Notes: generated by a model from the sequence alone, not told the origin. A DNA stretch of 64,000 nt from Prochlorococcus marinus str. MIT 9313 (GCF_000011485.1 NC_005071.1:2173347-2237346), one strand, 5' to 3'; shown: positions 56,962 to 63,423, counted from the stretch's first letter. Numbers and translations are program-made.

Positions 56962-57842
56962 CACTAAGGTCATAGGAGTATTTTCTTATAAAGTTGTTCT
57001 TTGATTGATACTTGCCTGGTCGCTTCAAAAGAAGCCTTGATGTTGACGAGAAAAATTATCTAGCATCAGACATGAAGACGAGTATTTAACCTACAAGTAC
57101 TAGGCAGCAAAGACACATCACCCATTGAAACTGGAAAAAGGTCAACCAGCGATGCACAAAAGAGAAAAGACACTATTTCCCCACATCATAGAGCGATCAT
57201 GAGTCAATAATACGAATAATCCTCTTGATGAGATAACAATAGCGCGCGCCACACCTAATAAAATATCCAATGAAGCATCTACTACTCCTTATCTTTACGT
57301 GACTGCATTAGGACCAAGCGACAAGCGACAAGCGACAAGCGACAAGCGACAAGCGACAAGCGACAAGCGACAAGCGACAAGCGACAAGCGACAAGCGACA
57401 AGCGACAAGCGACTCTAGCCAATGCAACTGTCACCTCTGCAAGGATTGTGGCATTAGCTAAAAAGAAATTGTGCCAGACAAATCTGTTACACAAGCATTG
57501 ATCTGTTAACCTCCTATATTCTAACTATTAGCAAAGGTAGCCAACCACCAGTATATGGTTAGTGGATAAATGGTAATGAAAGCGTATCAAGGTAGACCCA
57601 GAGAAAATATTTTTAAAGCGAGTAGAAATTTTATAGTGCATATATCTCAGGTCTTGTCTAAATAGAGCTAGCTGAACTGAGCCCCGTGCATACCCAAGTG
57701 TAATACTAAGCCAATGAATCCAAATAACAACCTCACTAGACTTAAGCACACAATTACAACAGATGCAGAGACTCAACGCAGAAAAGAAGAGCGATCTGCT
57801 TTTCTGCAATCAACGTCCAGACCAAGCATCCAATTCTCAGAG
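56962..57842. other. Intergenic leading into the accessory region
   Basis: No supported gene. Contains the heptanucleotide array at 57316-57413. Frames across that array consist only of repeated peptide units and are artefacts. Confidence 0.6.
57316..57413. repeat. Heptanucleotide tandem repeat, 14 perfect copies of AAGCGAC
   Basis: 98 bases made of 14 uninterrupted identical 7-base units. This matches the class of short tandemly repeated repetitive (STRR) sequences first described in filamentous cyanobacteria, although the unit differs from those I know. Perfect copies imply recent expansion by slippage. It is not inside a credible gene. Confidence 0.95.
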
Positions 57843-57864
57843 CTAACGTGATGAGCTACTTGAA

Positions 57865-58155
57865 ATGCTGGTGGAATCTAGTCTCGCTAGCTGGTCAGCA
57901 GAAGACTCCAACAACTCCCGTAAAGCAGTGATGCAAACTGGCAAAACCTTGACTTGGTATTGCTTTCCACAAACCTGGATCAAGCTTGTCTTAGAGCGAG
58001 GTGTAGCCATTGCCACAGTCTGCAACAACTGCGATACCTCAATCCAATACATCCAAGAGCACTACTTCCAGTACGGCGCAACACATTCAACAGCAGCACT
58101 CTCAACAGGCAGAAAGCGACTTAAAGCTTTATTCGACAAGGGCTGGATGCCGTGA
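57865..58155 (+). pseudogene. Decayed C-terminal fragment of a tyrosine recombinase (integrase)
   Basis: 96 residues. KTLTWYCFPQTWIKLVLERG, VAIATVCNNCDTSIQYIQEH, YFQYG resembles the C-terminal active-site region of phage-type tyrosine integrases (pattern RTLYxFRHTWI..., NxGTSxxMIExHY). The catalytic Arg-His of RHT is replaced by PQT, while the HY with the candidate nucleophile is kept. The frame is closed by a stop 6 codons upstream, so the N-terminal two thirds are missing. Moderate confidence: recognised by motif, not by search. Confidence 0.5.
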
Positions 58156-58201
58156 TCCCTATATCGACGACAACTAAACAACTCATCTCATCCCAACCTT
58201 C

Positions 58202-58381
58202 TTAAGTGCCCTTTACCAACCACCGATATGCCCAGTAACCACAGATCGCGAGGATCGCCCACGGAATCAATGCTCTGACAATCCAAAGGGCAAACAAGAG
58301 CACCAAGGCAGAAACAGCAATCCGCTTGGTGATTGCCTTTGCCTCATCAGTCATGACTTCCCAGCGAGGAACCAGAGACAT
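58202..58381 (-). CDS. Small membrane protein, function unknown
   Basis: 59 residues: MSLVPRWEVMTDEAKAITKR, IAVSALVLLFALWIVRALIP, WAILAICGYWAYRWLVKGT. Two membrane helices joined by a Pro, soluble amphipathic N-terminus. Good coding character on the minus strand; no family recognised. Confidence 0.6.
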   Translation of the reverse strand: MSLVPRWEVMTDEAKAITKRIAVSALVLLFALWIVRALIPWAILAICGYWAYRWLVKGT

Positions 58382-58428
58382 CGTTGCTTGTTTGCTGAAT
58401 GCATCTGATCTTCTACCAATCCCTCTTG

Positions 58429-58719
58429 CTATGCAACTTCAGGTGCCCATCCAACCTCCAGCTCTCTTCTGATGGTCCATTGATGGCATTTGCTGTTGAG
58501 GTGCTCTCCATGAGGAATCAGGCGTTGGTGGATCGGACATGACAACAAGGTCTGGCACTGCTTCCCCACCACATAGCGGAAGTGATGACAGGTCATACAC
58601 ACTGCTCCTGATCGCGAGGGCTTGAGAGTGCCCTCATCCATGCACTGCCACTCCTCTGAGTCAGAAGAAGGGCTGGGTGATAGCTGCCCGCCTGAGAACC
58701 GTGTCATCAGATCCTTCAC
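58429..58719 (-). CDS. Small Cys/His-rich, probably metal-binding protein
   Basis: 96 residues with a Cys/His cluster in the second half: CMTCHHFRYV (41-50), KQCQTLLSCPIHQRLIPHGE (54-73), KCHQW (77-81). The pattern CxxCHH...C...CxxH...H...CH would fit one or two structural zinc ions. The first 35 residues are Ser/Gly-rich and may be disordered. No family recognised. A plus-strand frame overlaps it and is rejected. Confidence 0.6.
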   Translation of the reverse strand: MKDLMTRFSGGQLSPSPSSDSEEWQCMDEGTLKPSRSGAVCMTCHHFRYVVGKQCQTLLSCPIHQRLIPHGEHLNSKCHQWTIRRELEVGWAPEVA

Positions 58720-59000
58720 GTCAAGTACACCTGTACTAGCTCAAGCGTGCGGCTTAGGTCAAGTACTTGGAAGTAACTGCTCTAAACTCCAGTTTTCAAA
58801 AGGGACTAGCAATGCAATGGGGCTTGTAAAGCAAGGACAGCATGCTCATTCATGCAGGCAAATTCTGCATAATCTCAGGACTTTCAAATACCACCCAAAC
58901 GGGCCTTTTGCGCCCTGCACCTAGAGAGGATTTTTCGATACTTACACAGTAAAAGAAAAATCCGTTATATTTGATGTGAACATTAACCATTAATTGAACA

Positions 59001-59318
59001 ATGCTTCGCAAGCAAGAAAAAAATGCAATCACAAGGGGTGTCTTACTCGGCATTGGCTGGGGATGGGGCTTAGATAGGTTTTATGAAGGGGATAAAAAAG
59101 GAGGAATTCTTTCAATCCTTGGATGGGGGATCATTTTCATGAGTCTCTTCTATCTAAAATGTTCTGGAATTGAATACGTCGATGGCGTCAAGGATTATTC
59201 CAACTACAGTCCTAATCCATTAATTATTCTTCCCTTAATTGCTGGATTATACGGCGCATATTTGATTATCAGAAAGGCATTCAAATTGGCAAAGCAATTT
59301 GAAAATGCAGAAGATTAA
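59001..59318 (+). CDS. TM2-domain membrane protein
   Basis: 105 residues. TM2 domain: helix 1 GVLLGIGWGWGLDRFYEGDK with the family's xDRFYxG turn, helix 2 GGILSILGWGIIFMSLFYLK. A third hydrophobic segment near 75-92 (LIILPLIAGLYGAYLII) is an addition. AT-rich codon use compared with the core genome. A good terminator follows at 59374. Function of TM2 proteins in bacteria is unknown. Confidence 0.75.
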   Translation: MLRKQEKNAITRGVLLGIGWGWGLDRFYEGDKKGGILSILGWGIIFMSLFYLKCSGIEYVDGVKDYSNYSPNPLIILPLIAGLYGAYLIIRKAFKLAKQFENAED

Positions 59319-59373
59319 TTGGTTATCGTTAAAATAAGGACACGAAACCCCTCAAGTGGATTTTGAGGTATAG

Positions 59374-59399
59374 GCGCTGACCGAAGTTGGCGCTTTTTT
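59374..59399 (+). terminator. Rho-independent terminator of the TM2 gene
   Basis: GCGCTGAC, loop CGAA, GTTGGCGC (two G-T pairs), then six T. Confidence 0.85.
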
Positions 59400-59580
59400 C
59401 ATGTTTCTTCACCACTGCGTTACAAGCCATATACAATCAGCTTAAATCCATTTCAGAACAATCAATCTCAGCCTAGGTGGTGTAATCGGCGTTACTACTA
59501 GACCTACTCCGAAGAAGAATCTAAAGAAACAGGTAATGGAGATGAGAGTGGTTAGAGGGAGTTCTGATTCATTAATCCTA

Positions 59581-59688
59581 TCAATCTTCATCAATGTTTC
59601 TTTTGTTATACAGGTAGAGCCATAAAACTATAGTCCCTACAATTATCACAGCTGCAACAGTTGTATTACCCGAGAGAGCAGTAAACAT
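59581..59688 (-). CDS. Tiny single-span membrane protein
   Basis: 35 residues: MFTALSGNTTVAAVIIVGTI, VLWLYLYNKRNIDED. One hydrophobic helix with a charged end. It begins 3 bases after the stop of the 59692-59916 gene, so it is likely the last gene of that small operon. Confidence 0.5.
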   Translation of the reverse strand: MFTALSGNTTVAAVIIVGTIVLWLYLYNKRNIDED

Positions 59689-59691
59689 AGA

Positions 59692-59916
59692 TCACTCAGG
59701 CCTCGTGTCATCGAAGGTTTCAATCTTCCCTTCAGTTGAATCATAGTATCGGACTTCATCATATTCTTCTGTTATCAACTCCATATCAAAACCTTTATAA
59801 TCGTCATCGTTAACGTATTTATTAAACACACGGATACCTTCCTCCAAGTTTTCAATCTTCTCGTGGTTTGTAGGAGGGTGTCCAGGATTATCGTAGATAT
59901 TGAGTAAGTAACTCAT
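59692..59916 (-). CDS. Small acidic protein, paralogue of its upstream neighbour
   Basis: 74 residues: MSYLLNIYDNPGHPPTNHEK, IENLEEGIRVFNKYVNDDDY, then an acidic tail. Aligns with the next gene upstream (MTYHLLYYIDDLPTKLKTEL, SLEKGEEMFHFYVDNDDFND): shared MxYxLxxYxD, a charged LExG, F..YV.xDD and a final R(Y/H)Y. It starts only 3 bases after that gene's stop. A tandem duplication within one operon; function unknown. Confidence 0.65.
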   Translation of the reverse strand: MSYLLNIYDNPGHPPTNHEKIENLEEGIRVFNKYVNDDDYKGFDMELITEEYDEVRYYDSTEGKIETFDDTRPE

Positions 59917-59919
59917 AAG

Positions 59920-60102
59920 TTAGTTAGGGTTATAATGACGAATGACTTTGTTGGCTCCATCCTCAACTAACTCTATAACCTCATCATTAAAGTCATCGTT
60001 ATCAACATAGAAGTGAAACATCTCCTCTCCCTTCTCTAAAGACAACTCAGTTTTTAGTTTCGTAGGAAGATCATCTATGTAATACAACAAATGGTAAGTC
60101 AT
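59920..60102 (-). CDS. Small acidic protein, paralogue of its downstream neighbour
   Basis: 60 residues, very acidic (VDNDDFNDEVIELVEDGANK). First of the paralogous pair; see the neighbour at 59692 for the shared motifs. AT-rich with codon use typical of the accessory region. Function unknown. Confidence 0.65.
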   Translation of the reverse strand: MTYHLLYYIDDLPTKLKTELSLEKGEEMFHFYVDNDDFNDEVIELVEDGANKVIRHYNPN

Positions 60103-60136
60103 ATAAGGTGGTTATTTATCAGTACCATAGTTTGTC

Positions 60137-60370
60137 CTACTTTCCCACGCTTGGATTGACCATCAACCTCCACCTCAAAACTTCTTTGTGTTTCTCTCTG
60201 CCTTTTTGAACGAACCAACTGTAACTACAACCAAAAAGAAAGAAGACAAGTTTAGCAATTCCTAACTCCTCCCAACTATAACCAACAAAGAATAAAACAA
60301 AGAGTAGGATGAACCACTTCATAAAGTTATAAATCCTAAGTTCATTTTCTAAATCTCTCAACTTCTTCAT
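60137..60370 (-). CDS. Small membrane protein, function unknown
   Basis: 77 residues. Charged N-terminus MKKLRDLENELRIYNFMKWF, two hydrophobic segments (ILLFVLFFVGYS and LGIAKLVFFLFGCSYSWFVQ), and a basic tail KGREKHKEVLRWR. A two-helix hairpin with both ends in the cytoplasm by charge. Same strand as the small genes around it. Confidence 0.6.
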   Translation of the reverse strand: MKKLRDLENELRIYNFMKWFILLFVLFFVGYSWEELGIAKLVFFLFGCSYSWFVQKGREKHKEVLRWRLMVNPSVGK

Positions 60371-60464
60371 TTGTTGATGAGGAAAAAGATGTAGAGGTGG
60401 GTTCTGTCAACAGCAATCTCCTGATGTTGGGTTGTTCATTAGCCCAATCTACTGTCTGAATAAG

Positions 60465-60851
60465 TTATTGTCTCTCCTTCTCTATCTTTTCCTTCTCCTC
60501 ATTAGTCCTCCTACATTCCTTATCCATCAACTCAACCAATCCATATTCCTTCAACCATTCATAAGTAATCCAATCTTCCTTCTCCTGTGATTGGTTTAAA
60601 CATTCGTCCGTCTCAAGATAGGGATTGATGACAATATTGTAATCAGGAATAGTTACAGTTACCGTCATCAGTTTATCTCTTATCTTGATTTTGATGTAAC
60701 TACACTCATCAAGAACAAGAAACAAGAAACGAAGATTACCAATGAGACTTCTTACGCCAACAGAGATTGAACACTCATCGAATTCCATCCCTTTACTACT
60801 TTCAATAATCCTGTCTCGTTTTTCATTTACCCAATCCTCTCTATGATTCAT
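60465..60851 (-). CDS. Soluble protein, function unknown
   Basis: 128 residues, highly charged. N-terminal MNHREDWVNEKRDRIIESSK, a beta-rich centre (SYIKIKIRDKLMTVTVTIPD, YNIVINPYL), and a C-terminal helix made of Lys/Glu (RRTNEEKEKIEKERQ). No motif recognised. AT-rich, first gene of the small minus-strand cluster down to 59581. Confidence 0.6.
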   Translation of the reverse strand: MNHREDWVNEKRDRIIESSKGMEFDECSISVGVRSLIGNLRFLFLVLDECSYIKIKIRDKLMTVTVTIPDYNIVINPYLETDECLNQSQEKEDWITYEWLKEYGLVELMDKECRRTNEEKEKIEKERQ

Positions 60852-60908
60852 TTCTCTTATCCCAATATTTTTCTGTTCTTTCTTTAGGGTCAGTCATAGG
60901 TTCAAATA

Positions 60909-60939
60909 CTCTAATAGTTAGTATAGCTAACTATTAGAG
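60909..60939. repeat. Perfect 13-bp inverted repeat with 5-base loop
   Basis: CTCTAATAGTTAG, spacer TATAG, CTAACTATTAGAG. It lies 57 bases upstream of the 60851 gene start and about 80 bases after the stop of the double-glycine peptide gene. It could act as operator of the former or as weak terminator of the latter. Confidence 0.75.
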
Positions 60940-60985
60940 GAATTACCAGAACTAGAATGTTAGAAGAACCTGCAGGAGATTACCT
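60940..60985. repeat. 46-bp direct repeat, left copy
   Basis: Begins GAATTACCAGAACTAGAATG and ends GGAGATTACCT. The second copy lies at 61370-61415, in the same orientation and with a handful of mismatches. The pair brackets the double-glycine peptide gene. Confidence 0.85.
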
Positions 60986-61017
60986 GATCACTTAAACTCT
61001 CCGATAACTGTTCTCAC

Positions 61018-61335
61018 CTACAGACCTATTAAGACTCCTACAATTTCCACAGTTTTTGGATTACGAATCGCTCCTACAGGTCCTACATCAAATCCAACTT
61101 TATGACCAGGATCAACAATGAGGTCTGGATGGATAACCACTCTCCGTTGATTTGATCGTGCAGTTGTTGAACCAAAGCCGTCCAACTTCGCAAATACACC
61201 ACCACCGTTGATGGCTTGCAGCTGTTCAATTGTGAGCTCGTTGTTTGTCATTGGTTTGAATGGTTGTGAGAGATCTATCCCTCGGATGAACACATCATCT
61301 TCCAATTTCTCTACTACGTCATTGATCCCAATCAT
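61018..61335 (-). CDS. Double-glycine-leader peptide, bacteriocin-like
   Basis: 105 residues from ATG 61335, or 77 from ATG 61251 (Met29). The stretch MTNNELTIEQLQAINGGG is a typical short double-glycine leader (ELTxEQLxxINGG), the recognition site for peptidase-containing ABC exporters. The mature part (about 59 residues, VFAKLDGFGSTTARSNQRRV...) is basic then hydrophobic and Gly-rich, without Cys, so it is not a lanthipeptide substrate of the ProcA kind. It sits just beyond the last procA gene and might use the same exporter. Product and target unknown. Confidence 0.65.
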   Translation of the reverse strand: MIGINDVVEKLEDDVFIRGIDLSQPFKPMTNNELTIEQLQAINGGGVFAKLDGFGSTTARSNQRRVVIHPDLIVDPGHKVGFDVGPVGAIRNPKTVEIVGVLIGL

Positions 61336-61342
61336 TGCTAGT

Positions 61343-61358
61343 TGTGATCTTGATCACA
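61343..61358. promoter_or_regulatory. Perfect CRP-type palindrome TGTGATCTTGATCACA
   Basis: Exact match to the TGTGA-N6-TCACA pattern bound by CRP-family regulators, 8 bases upstream of ATG 61335. Cyanobacterial NtcA prefers GTA-N8-TAC, so this would point to another CRP-family protein. If translation starts at 61251, the site lies 92 bases upstream of it, a possible promoter position. Confidence 0.5.
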
Positions 61359-61369
61359 GGTCCTATTAT

Positions 61370-61415
61370 GAATTACCAGAACTAGAATATTGGAAGAACC
61401 TACCTGAGATTACCT
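61370..61415. repeat. 46-bp direct repeat, right copy
   Basis: Partner of 60940-60985; begins GAATTACCAGAACTAGAATA and ends GAGATTACCT. Direct repeats on both sides of one gene suggest insertion or excision of that segment. Confidence 0.85.
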
Positions 61416-61436
61416 AGCTTCTAATCTTTAAAATCG

Positions 61437-61520
61437 TGCCAGGTATTGGATGCCATTTTCAGCGAATATGGAAGTCGTTGATGAAATCAAAAGCCCACTG
61501 AGGGCTTTGTGTGTGTAGGC
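61437..61520 (-). repeat. procA cassette block, copy 1
   Basis: Holds the terminator of procA at 61551 and a diverged 5-prime block (GGCATCCAATACCTGGCACG) that no longer leads to a procA leader but toward the double-glycine peptide gene. Confidence 0.85.
61490..61508 (-). terminator. Terminator of the last procA gene
   Basis: On the minus strand AAAGCCC, loop TCAGT, GGGCTTT, about 45 bases after the stop at 61551; only one further T follows. Confidence 0.75.
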
Positions 61521-61550
61521 TAGGGTAGCTCCTGCGATGCTAGCAAGTCA

Positions 61551-61805
61551 CTAGCAACAGGTACCGGTCTGTTCACTCGTCCCGCCGCCAGCCGGACAGG
61601 TATCAATCCTCCCGCCGCCAGCCACACTTTCAAGCTCATCCTCAGACAGGGTTTGGCGATGAGAGTTTAGGTCTTCTTTTGTAATCGCGAACCCAGCAGC
61701 TTTGGCAATAGCAACAACATCAGCACCTTCTGCTTTGAGCTGTTCCTGCAGTGAAGTATCGGCTTGAACCTTGGCGATGAAGGCTTTGAGTTGTTCTTCT
61801 GACAT
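61551..61805 (-). CDS. procA: Prochlorosin precursor (ProcA), core with C-terminal CC
   Basis: 84 residues: a 64-residue Nif11-type leader (MSEEQLKAFIAKVQADTSLQ ... LSEDELESVAGG) and a 20-residue core GRIDTCPAGGGTSEQTGTCC. The core offers Cys6, Cys19 and Cys20 and five Ser/Thr, so up to three thioether rings. ProcM would dehydrate Ser/Thr; cleavage after GG. Position 61 is Ser-Val instead of Gly-Val in the usual DLEGVAGG. The cassette block upstream of it (copy 2) is reduced to about 24 bases and has no terminator, so it is probably cotranscribed with the gene at 61884. Confidence 0.95.
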   Translation of the reverse strand: MSEEQLKAFIAKVQADTSLQEQLKAEGADVVAIAKAAGFAITKEDLNSHRQTLSEDELESVAGGGRIDTCPAGGGTSEQTGTCC

Positions 61806-61839
61806 TGGATTAGAAATTAGTTCTTGTTTATAAGTTTAA

Positions 61840-61863
61840 GGTGCCAGGTATCGGATGCCATTT
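61840..61863 (-). repeat. procA cassette block, copy 2 (truncated)
   Basis: Only GGCATCCGATACCTGGCACC and the bases toward the leader remain; the terminator half and the CTTCCCTATTCGC part are missing. Confidence 0.85.
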
Positions 61864-61883
61864 ACCTCTTGCTCCAAAGGTAG

Positions 61884-62141
61884 TCACCTCACACACAACC
61901 CAGTCAACCATCCACATCCAGTCATAAGGGAAGGAATTGTTCCACCAGCCCCACCAGCCGCCCCTTCTAGCTCCTCATCAGACAGGTTTTGGCGATGAGA
62001 GTTTAGATCTTCTGTGGTAATCGTGAACCCAGCAGCCTTTGCAATAGAAACAGGGTCAGCACCTTCTGCTTTGAGCTGTTCCTGCAGTGAGCTATCTGCC
62101 TGAACTTTGGCGATGAATGCCTTCAGTTGTTCTTCTGACAT
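61884..62141 (-). CDS. procA: Prochlorosin precursor (ProcA) with doubled GG site
   Basis: 85 residues. The leader differs from the others at DSSLQ, GADPVSIAKAAGFTI and EELEGAAGG. The core is 21 residues, AGGTIPSLMTGCGWL then TGLCVR, with two Cys and four Ser/Thr. GAAGGAGG gives two possible double-glycine cleavage sites three residues apart, so two mature N-termini (AGGTI... or TIPS...) are possible. No terminator between this gene and the one at 61551. Confidence 0.95.
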   Translation of the reverse strand: MSEEQLKAFIAKVQADSSLQEQLKAEGADPVSIAKAAGFTITTEDLNSHRQNLSDEELEGAAGGAGGTIPSLMTGCGWLTGLCVR

Positions 62142-62173
62142 TTGGTTTAGAAATTAGTTGTTGGTTGTAAGTT

Positions 62174-62270
62174 TAAGGTGCCAGGTATTGGATGCCGTTT
62201 TAAGCGAATATGGAAGTCATTGAAGAAATAAAAAGCCCCTGCAATAAAAGGGGCTTTCTGTGTTTAGGCT
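62174..62270 (-). repeat. procA cassette block, copy 3
   Basis: Complete block: AGCCTAAACAC motif, terminator, CTTCCATATTCGCTTAAAAC, GGCATCCAATACCTGGCACC, then TTAAACTTACAACC toward the next leader. Confidence 0.9.
62232..62257 (-). terminator. Terminator of procA at 62307
   Basis: Minus strand AAAGCCCCT, 8-base loop, AGGGGCTTT and further T. About 50 bases after the stop. Confidence 0.85.
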
Positions 62271-62306
62271 CTTGAGCCCCCGCAATCAGCAACAATATTG
62301 CGGTAA

Positions 62307-62558
62307 TCAAAATCGACAGCAAGCCACGACGATTGAAATGCTTTTTGTATAATCCCCATCCTCATACCCACCAGCCACGCCTTCCAGATCATCATCAGAC
62401 AGGGTTTGGCGAGCAGTCTTTAGATCTTCTGTGGTAATCGTGAACCCAGCAGCCTTTGCAATAGCAACAACATCAGCTCCTTCTGCTTTGAGCTGTTCCT
62501 GCAGTGAAGGATCGGCCTGAACCTTGGCGATGAATGCTTTGAGTTGTTCTTCTGACAT
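62307..62558 (-). CDS. procA: Prochlorosin precursor (ProcA), core YEDGDYTKSISIVVACCRF
   Basis: 83 residues, 64-residue leader ending DDDLEGVAGG. The core has three Ser/Thr (T7, S9, S11) before an adjacent Cys pair (16, 17), so two overlapping or nested rings of 5-9 residues are possible. It starts with an acidic YEDGDY tail. The leader has KTARQTL instead of NSHRQNL. Confidence 0.96.
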   Translation of the reverse strand: MSEEQLKAFIAKVQADPSLQEQLKAEGADVVAIAKAAGFTITTEDLKTARQTLSDDDLEGVAGGYEDGDYTKSISIVVACCRF

Positions 62559-62585
62559 TGGCTTGGAAAATGGTTGATGTTTGTA

Positions 62586-62679
62586 AGTTTAACTTGCCAG
62601 GTATCGGATGCCGTTTTAAGCGAATAGGGAAGTCATTGAAGAAATAAAAAGCCCCCACAGGGCTTTGAGTGTGTAGGCT
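62586..62679 (-). repeat. procA cassette block, copy 4
   Basis: Complete block; the 3-base variation AAGTT for AAGGTGCC at the leader-side end distinguishes it from the others. Confidence 0.9.
62648..62666 (-). terminator. Terminator of procA at 62681
   Basis: Minus strand AAAGCCC, loop TGTGG, GGGCTTT followed by T. Only 15 bases after the stop. Confidence 0.85.
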
Positions 62680-62680
62680 T

Positions 62681-62932
62681 TTAGCACTCACCCTCCCAAT
62701 AGGATGGAGGCATAGATGGAGCATGGTTATGACAGGCCGCTCCCCCAGCCACACCTTCCAGCTCATCATCAGACAGATTTTGGCGATGAGAGTTTAGGTC
62801 TTCTGTGGTAATCGAGAAGCCTGCAGCTTTGGCAATGGCTACAACATCAGCTCCTTCTATCTTTAACTGTTCCTGTAGTGAAGTATCGGCTTGAACTTTG
62901 GTGAGGAATGCCTTCAGTTGCTCTTCTGACAT
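62681..62932 (-). CDS. procA2.8: Prochlorosin precursor ProcA2.8
   Basis: 83 residues. The core AACHNHAPSMPPSYWEGEC is the one I recall for ProcA2.8 of strain MIT9313, the best-studied substrate of ProcM, with two non-overlapping rings: Cys3 joined to Ser9 and Ser13 joined to Cys19. The leader varies slightly (AFLTKVQ, KIEGAD). Cleavage after VAGG. This match ties the window to MIT9313 or a close relative. Confidence 0.97.
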   Translation of the reverse strand: MSEEQLKAFLTKVQADTSLQEQLKIEGADVVAIAKAAGFSITTEDLNSHRQNLSDDELEGVAGGAACHNHAPSMPPSYWEGEC

Positions 62933-62961
62933 TGGATTAGAAATTGGGTGTTGTTTATAAG

Positions 62962-63030
62962 TTTAAGGTGCCAGGTATCGGATGCCGTTTTAAGCGAATA
63001 GGGAGGTAATTGAAGAAATAAAAAGCCCCT
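62962..63030 (-). repeat. procA cassette block, copy 5 (terminator arm truncated)
   Basis: 5-prime block intact (GGCATCCGATACCTGGCACC). The terminator keeps only its distal arm AAGGGGCTTTTT, which joins directly to the stop codon of the gene at 63034. Confidence 0.88.
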
Positions 63031-63033
63031 TAA

Positions 63034-63273
63034 TTAGCTCCGCGTCGGCGACGTCCAGTCACAGATCGGATAACAACCAGCGCCCCCAGCCACACCTTCC
63101 AGATCATCATCAGACAGGGTTTGGCGATGAGTTTTTAAGTCTTCAGTGGCAATCGAGAACCCAGCAGCCTTAGCAATAGCAACAACATCAGCTCCTTCTG
63201 CTTTGAGCTGTTCCTGCAGTGAAGTGTCTGCTTGAACCTTGGCGATGAATGCCTTGAGTTGTTCTTCTGACAT
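63034..63273 (-). CDS. procA: Prochlorosin precursor (ProcA), short core AGCYPICDWTSPTRS
   Basis: 79 residues, the shortest core of the array (15). Both Cys (3, 7) precede all Ser/Thr (10, 11, 13, 15), so rings must close from an N-terminal Cys to a C-terminal dehydro residue, the less common direction, as in the first ring of ProcA2.8. The stop codon abuts the remaining half of a terminator, with no AGCCTACACACTC motif, as if a deletion had removed the original end of the core and its 3-prime region. Confidence 0.96.
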   Translation of the reverse strand: MSEEQLKAFIAKVQADTSLQEQLKAEGADVVAIAKAAGFSIATEDLKTHRQTLSDDDLEGVAGGAGCYPICDWTSPTRS

Positions 63274-63300
63274 TGGATTAGAAATTAGTTCTTGTTTATA

Positions 63301-63394
63301 AGTTTAAGGTGCCAGGTATCGGATGCCGTTTTAAGCGAATATGGAAGTCATTGAAGAAACAAAAAGCCCCATGAGGGCTTTGAGTGTGTAGGCT
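63301..63394 (-). repeat. procA cassette block, copy 6
   Basis: Complete block: AGCCTACACACTC, terminator, CTTCCATATTCGCTTAAAAC, GGCATCCGATACCTGGCACC, TTAAACTTATAAAC. Confidence 0.9.
63363..63381 (-). terminator. Terminator of procA at 63424
   Basis: Minus strand AAAGCCC, loop TCATG, GGGCTTT plus T. About 43 bases after the stop. Confidence 0.85.
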
Positions 63395-63423
63395 GTTCAA
63401 CCAGCCGTTACCAGCTCAAGGTG

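Noticed and set aside
57282..57494. 70-codon frame of repeated SLVACRL units
   Set aside because: It is only a translation of the AAGCGAC array, which is open in some frames by chance; flanks are not protein-like.
62473..62769. Frame of 98 codons spanning two procA genes in another register
   Set aside because: It overlaps two clear procA genes and the cassette block; the similar frame at 6524-6796 arises the same way from the block and leader.
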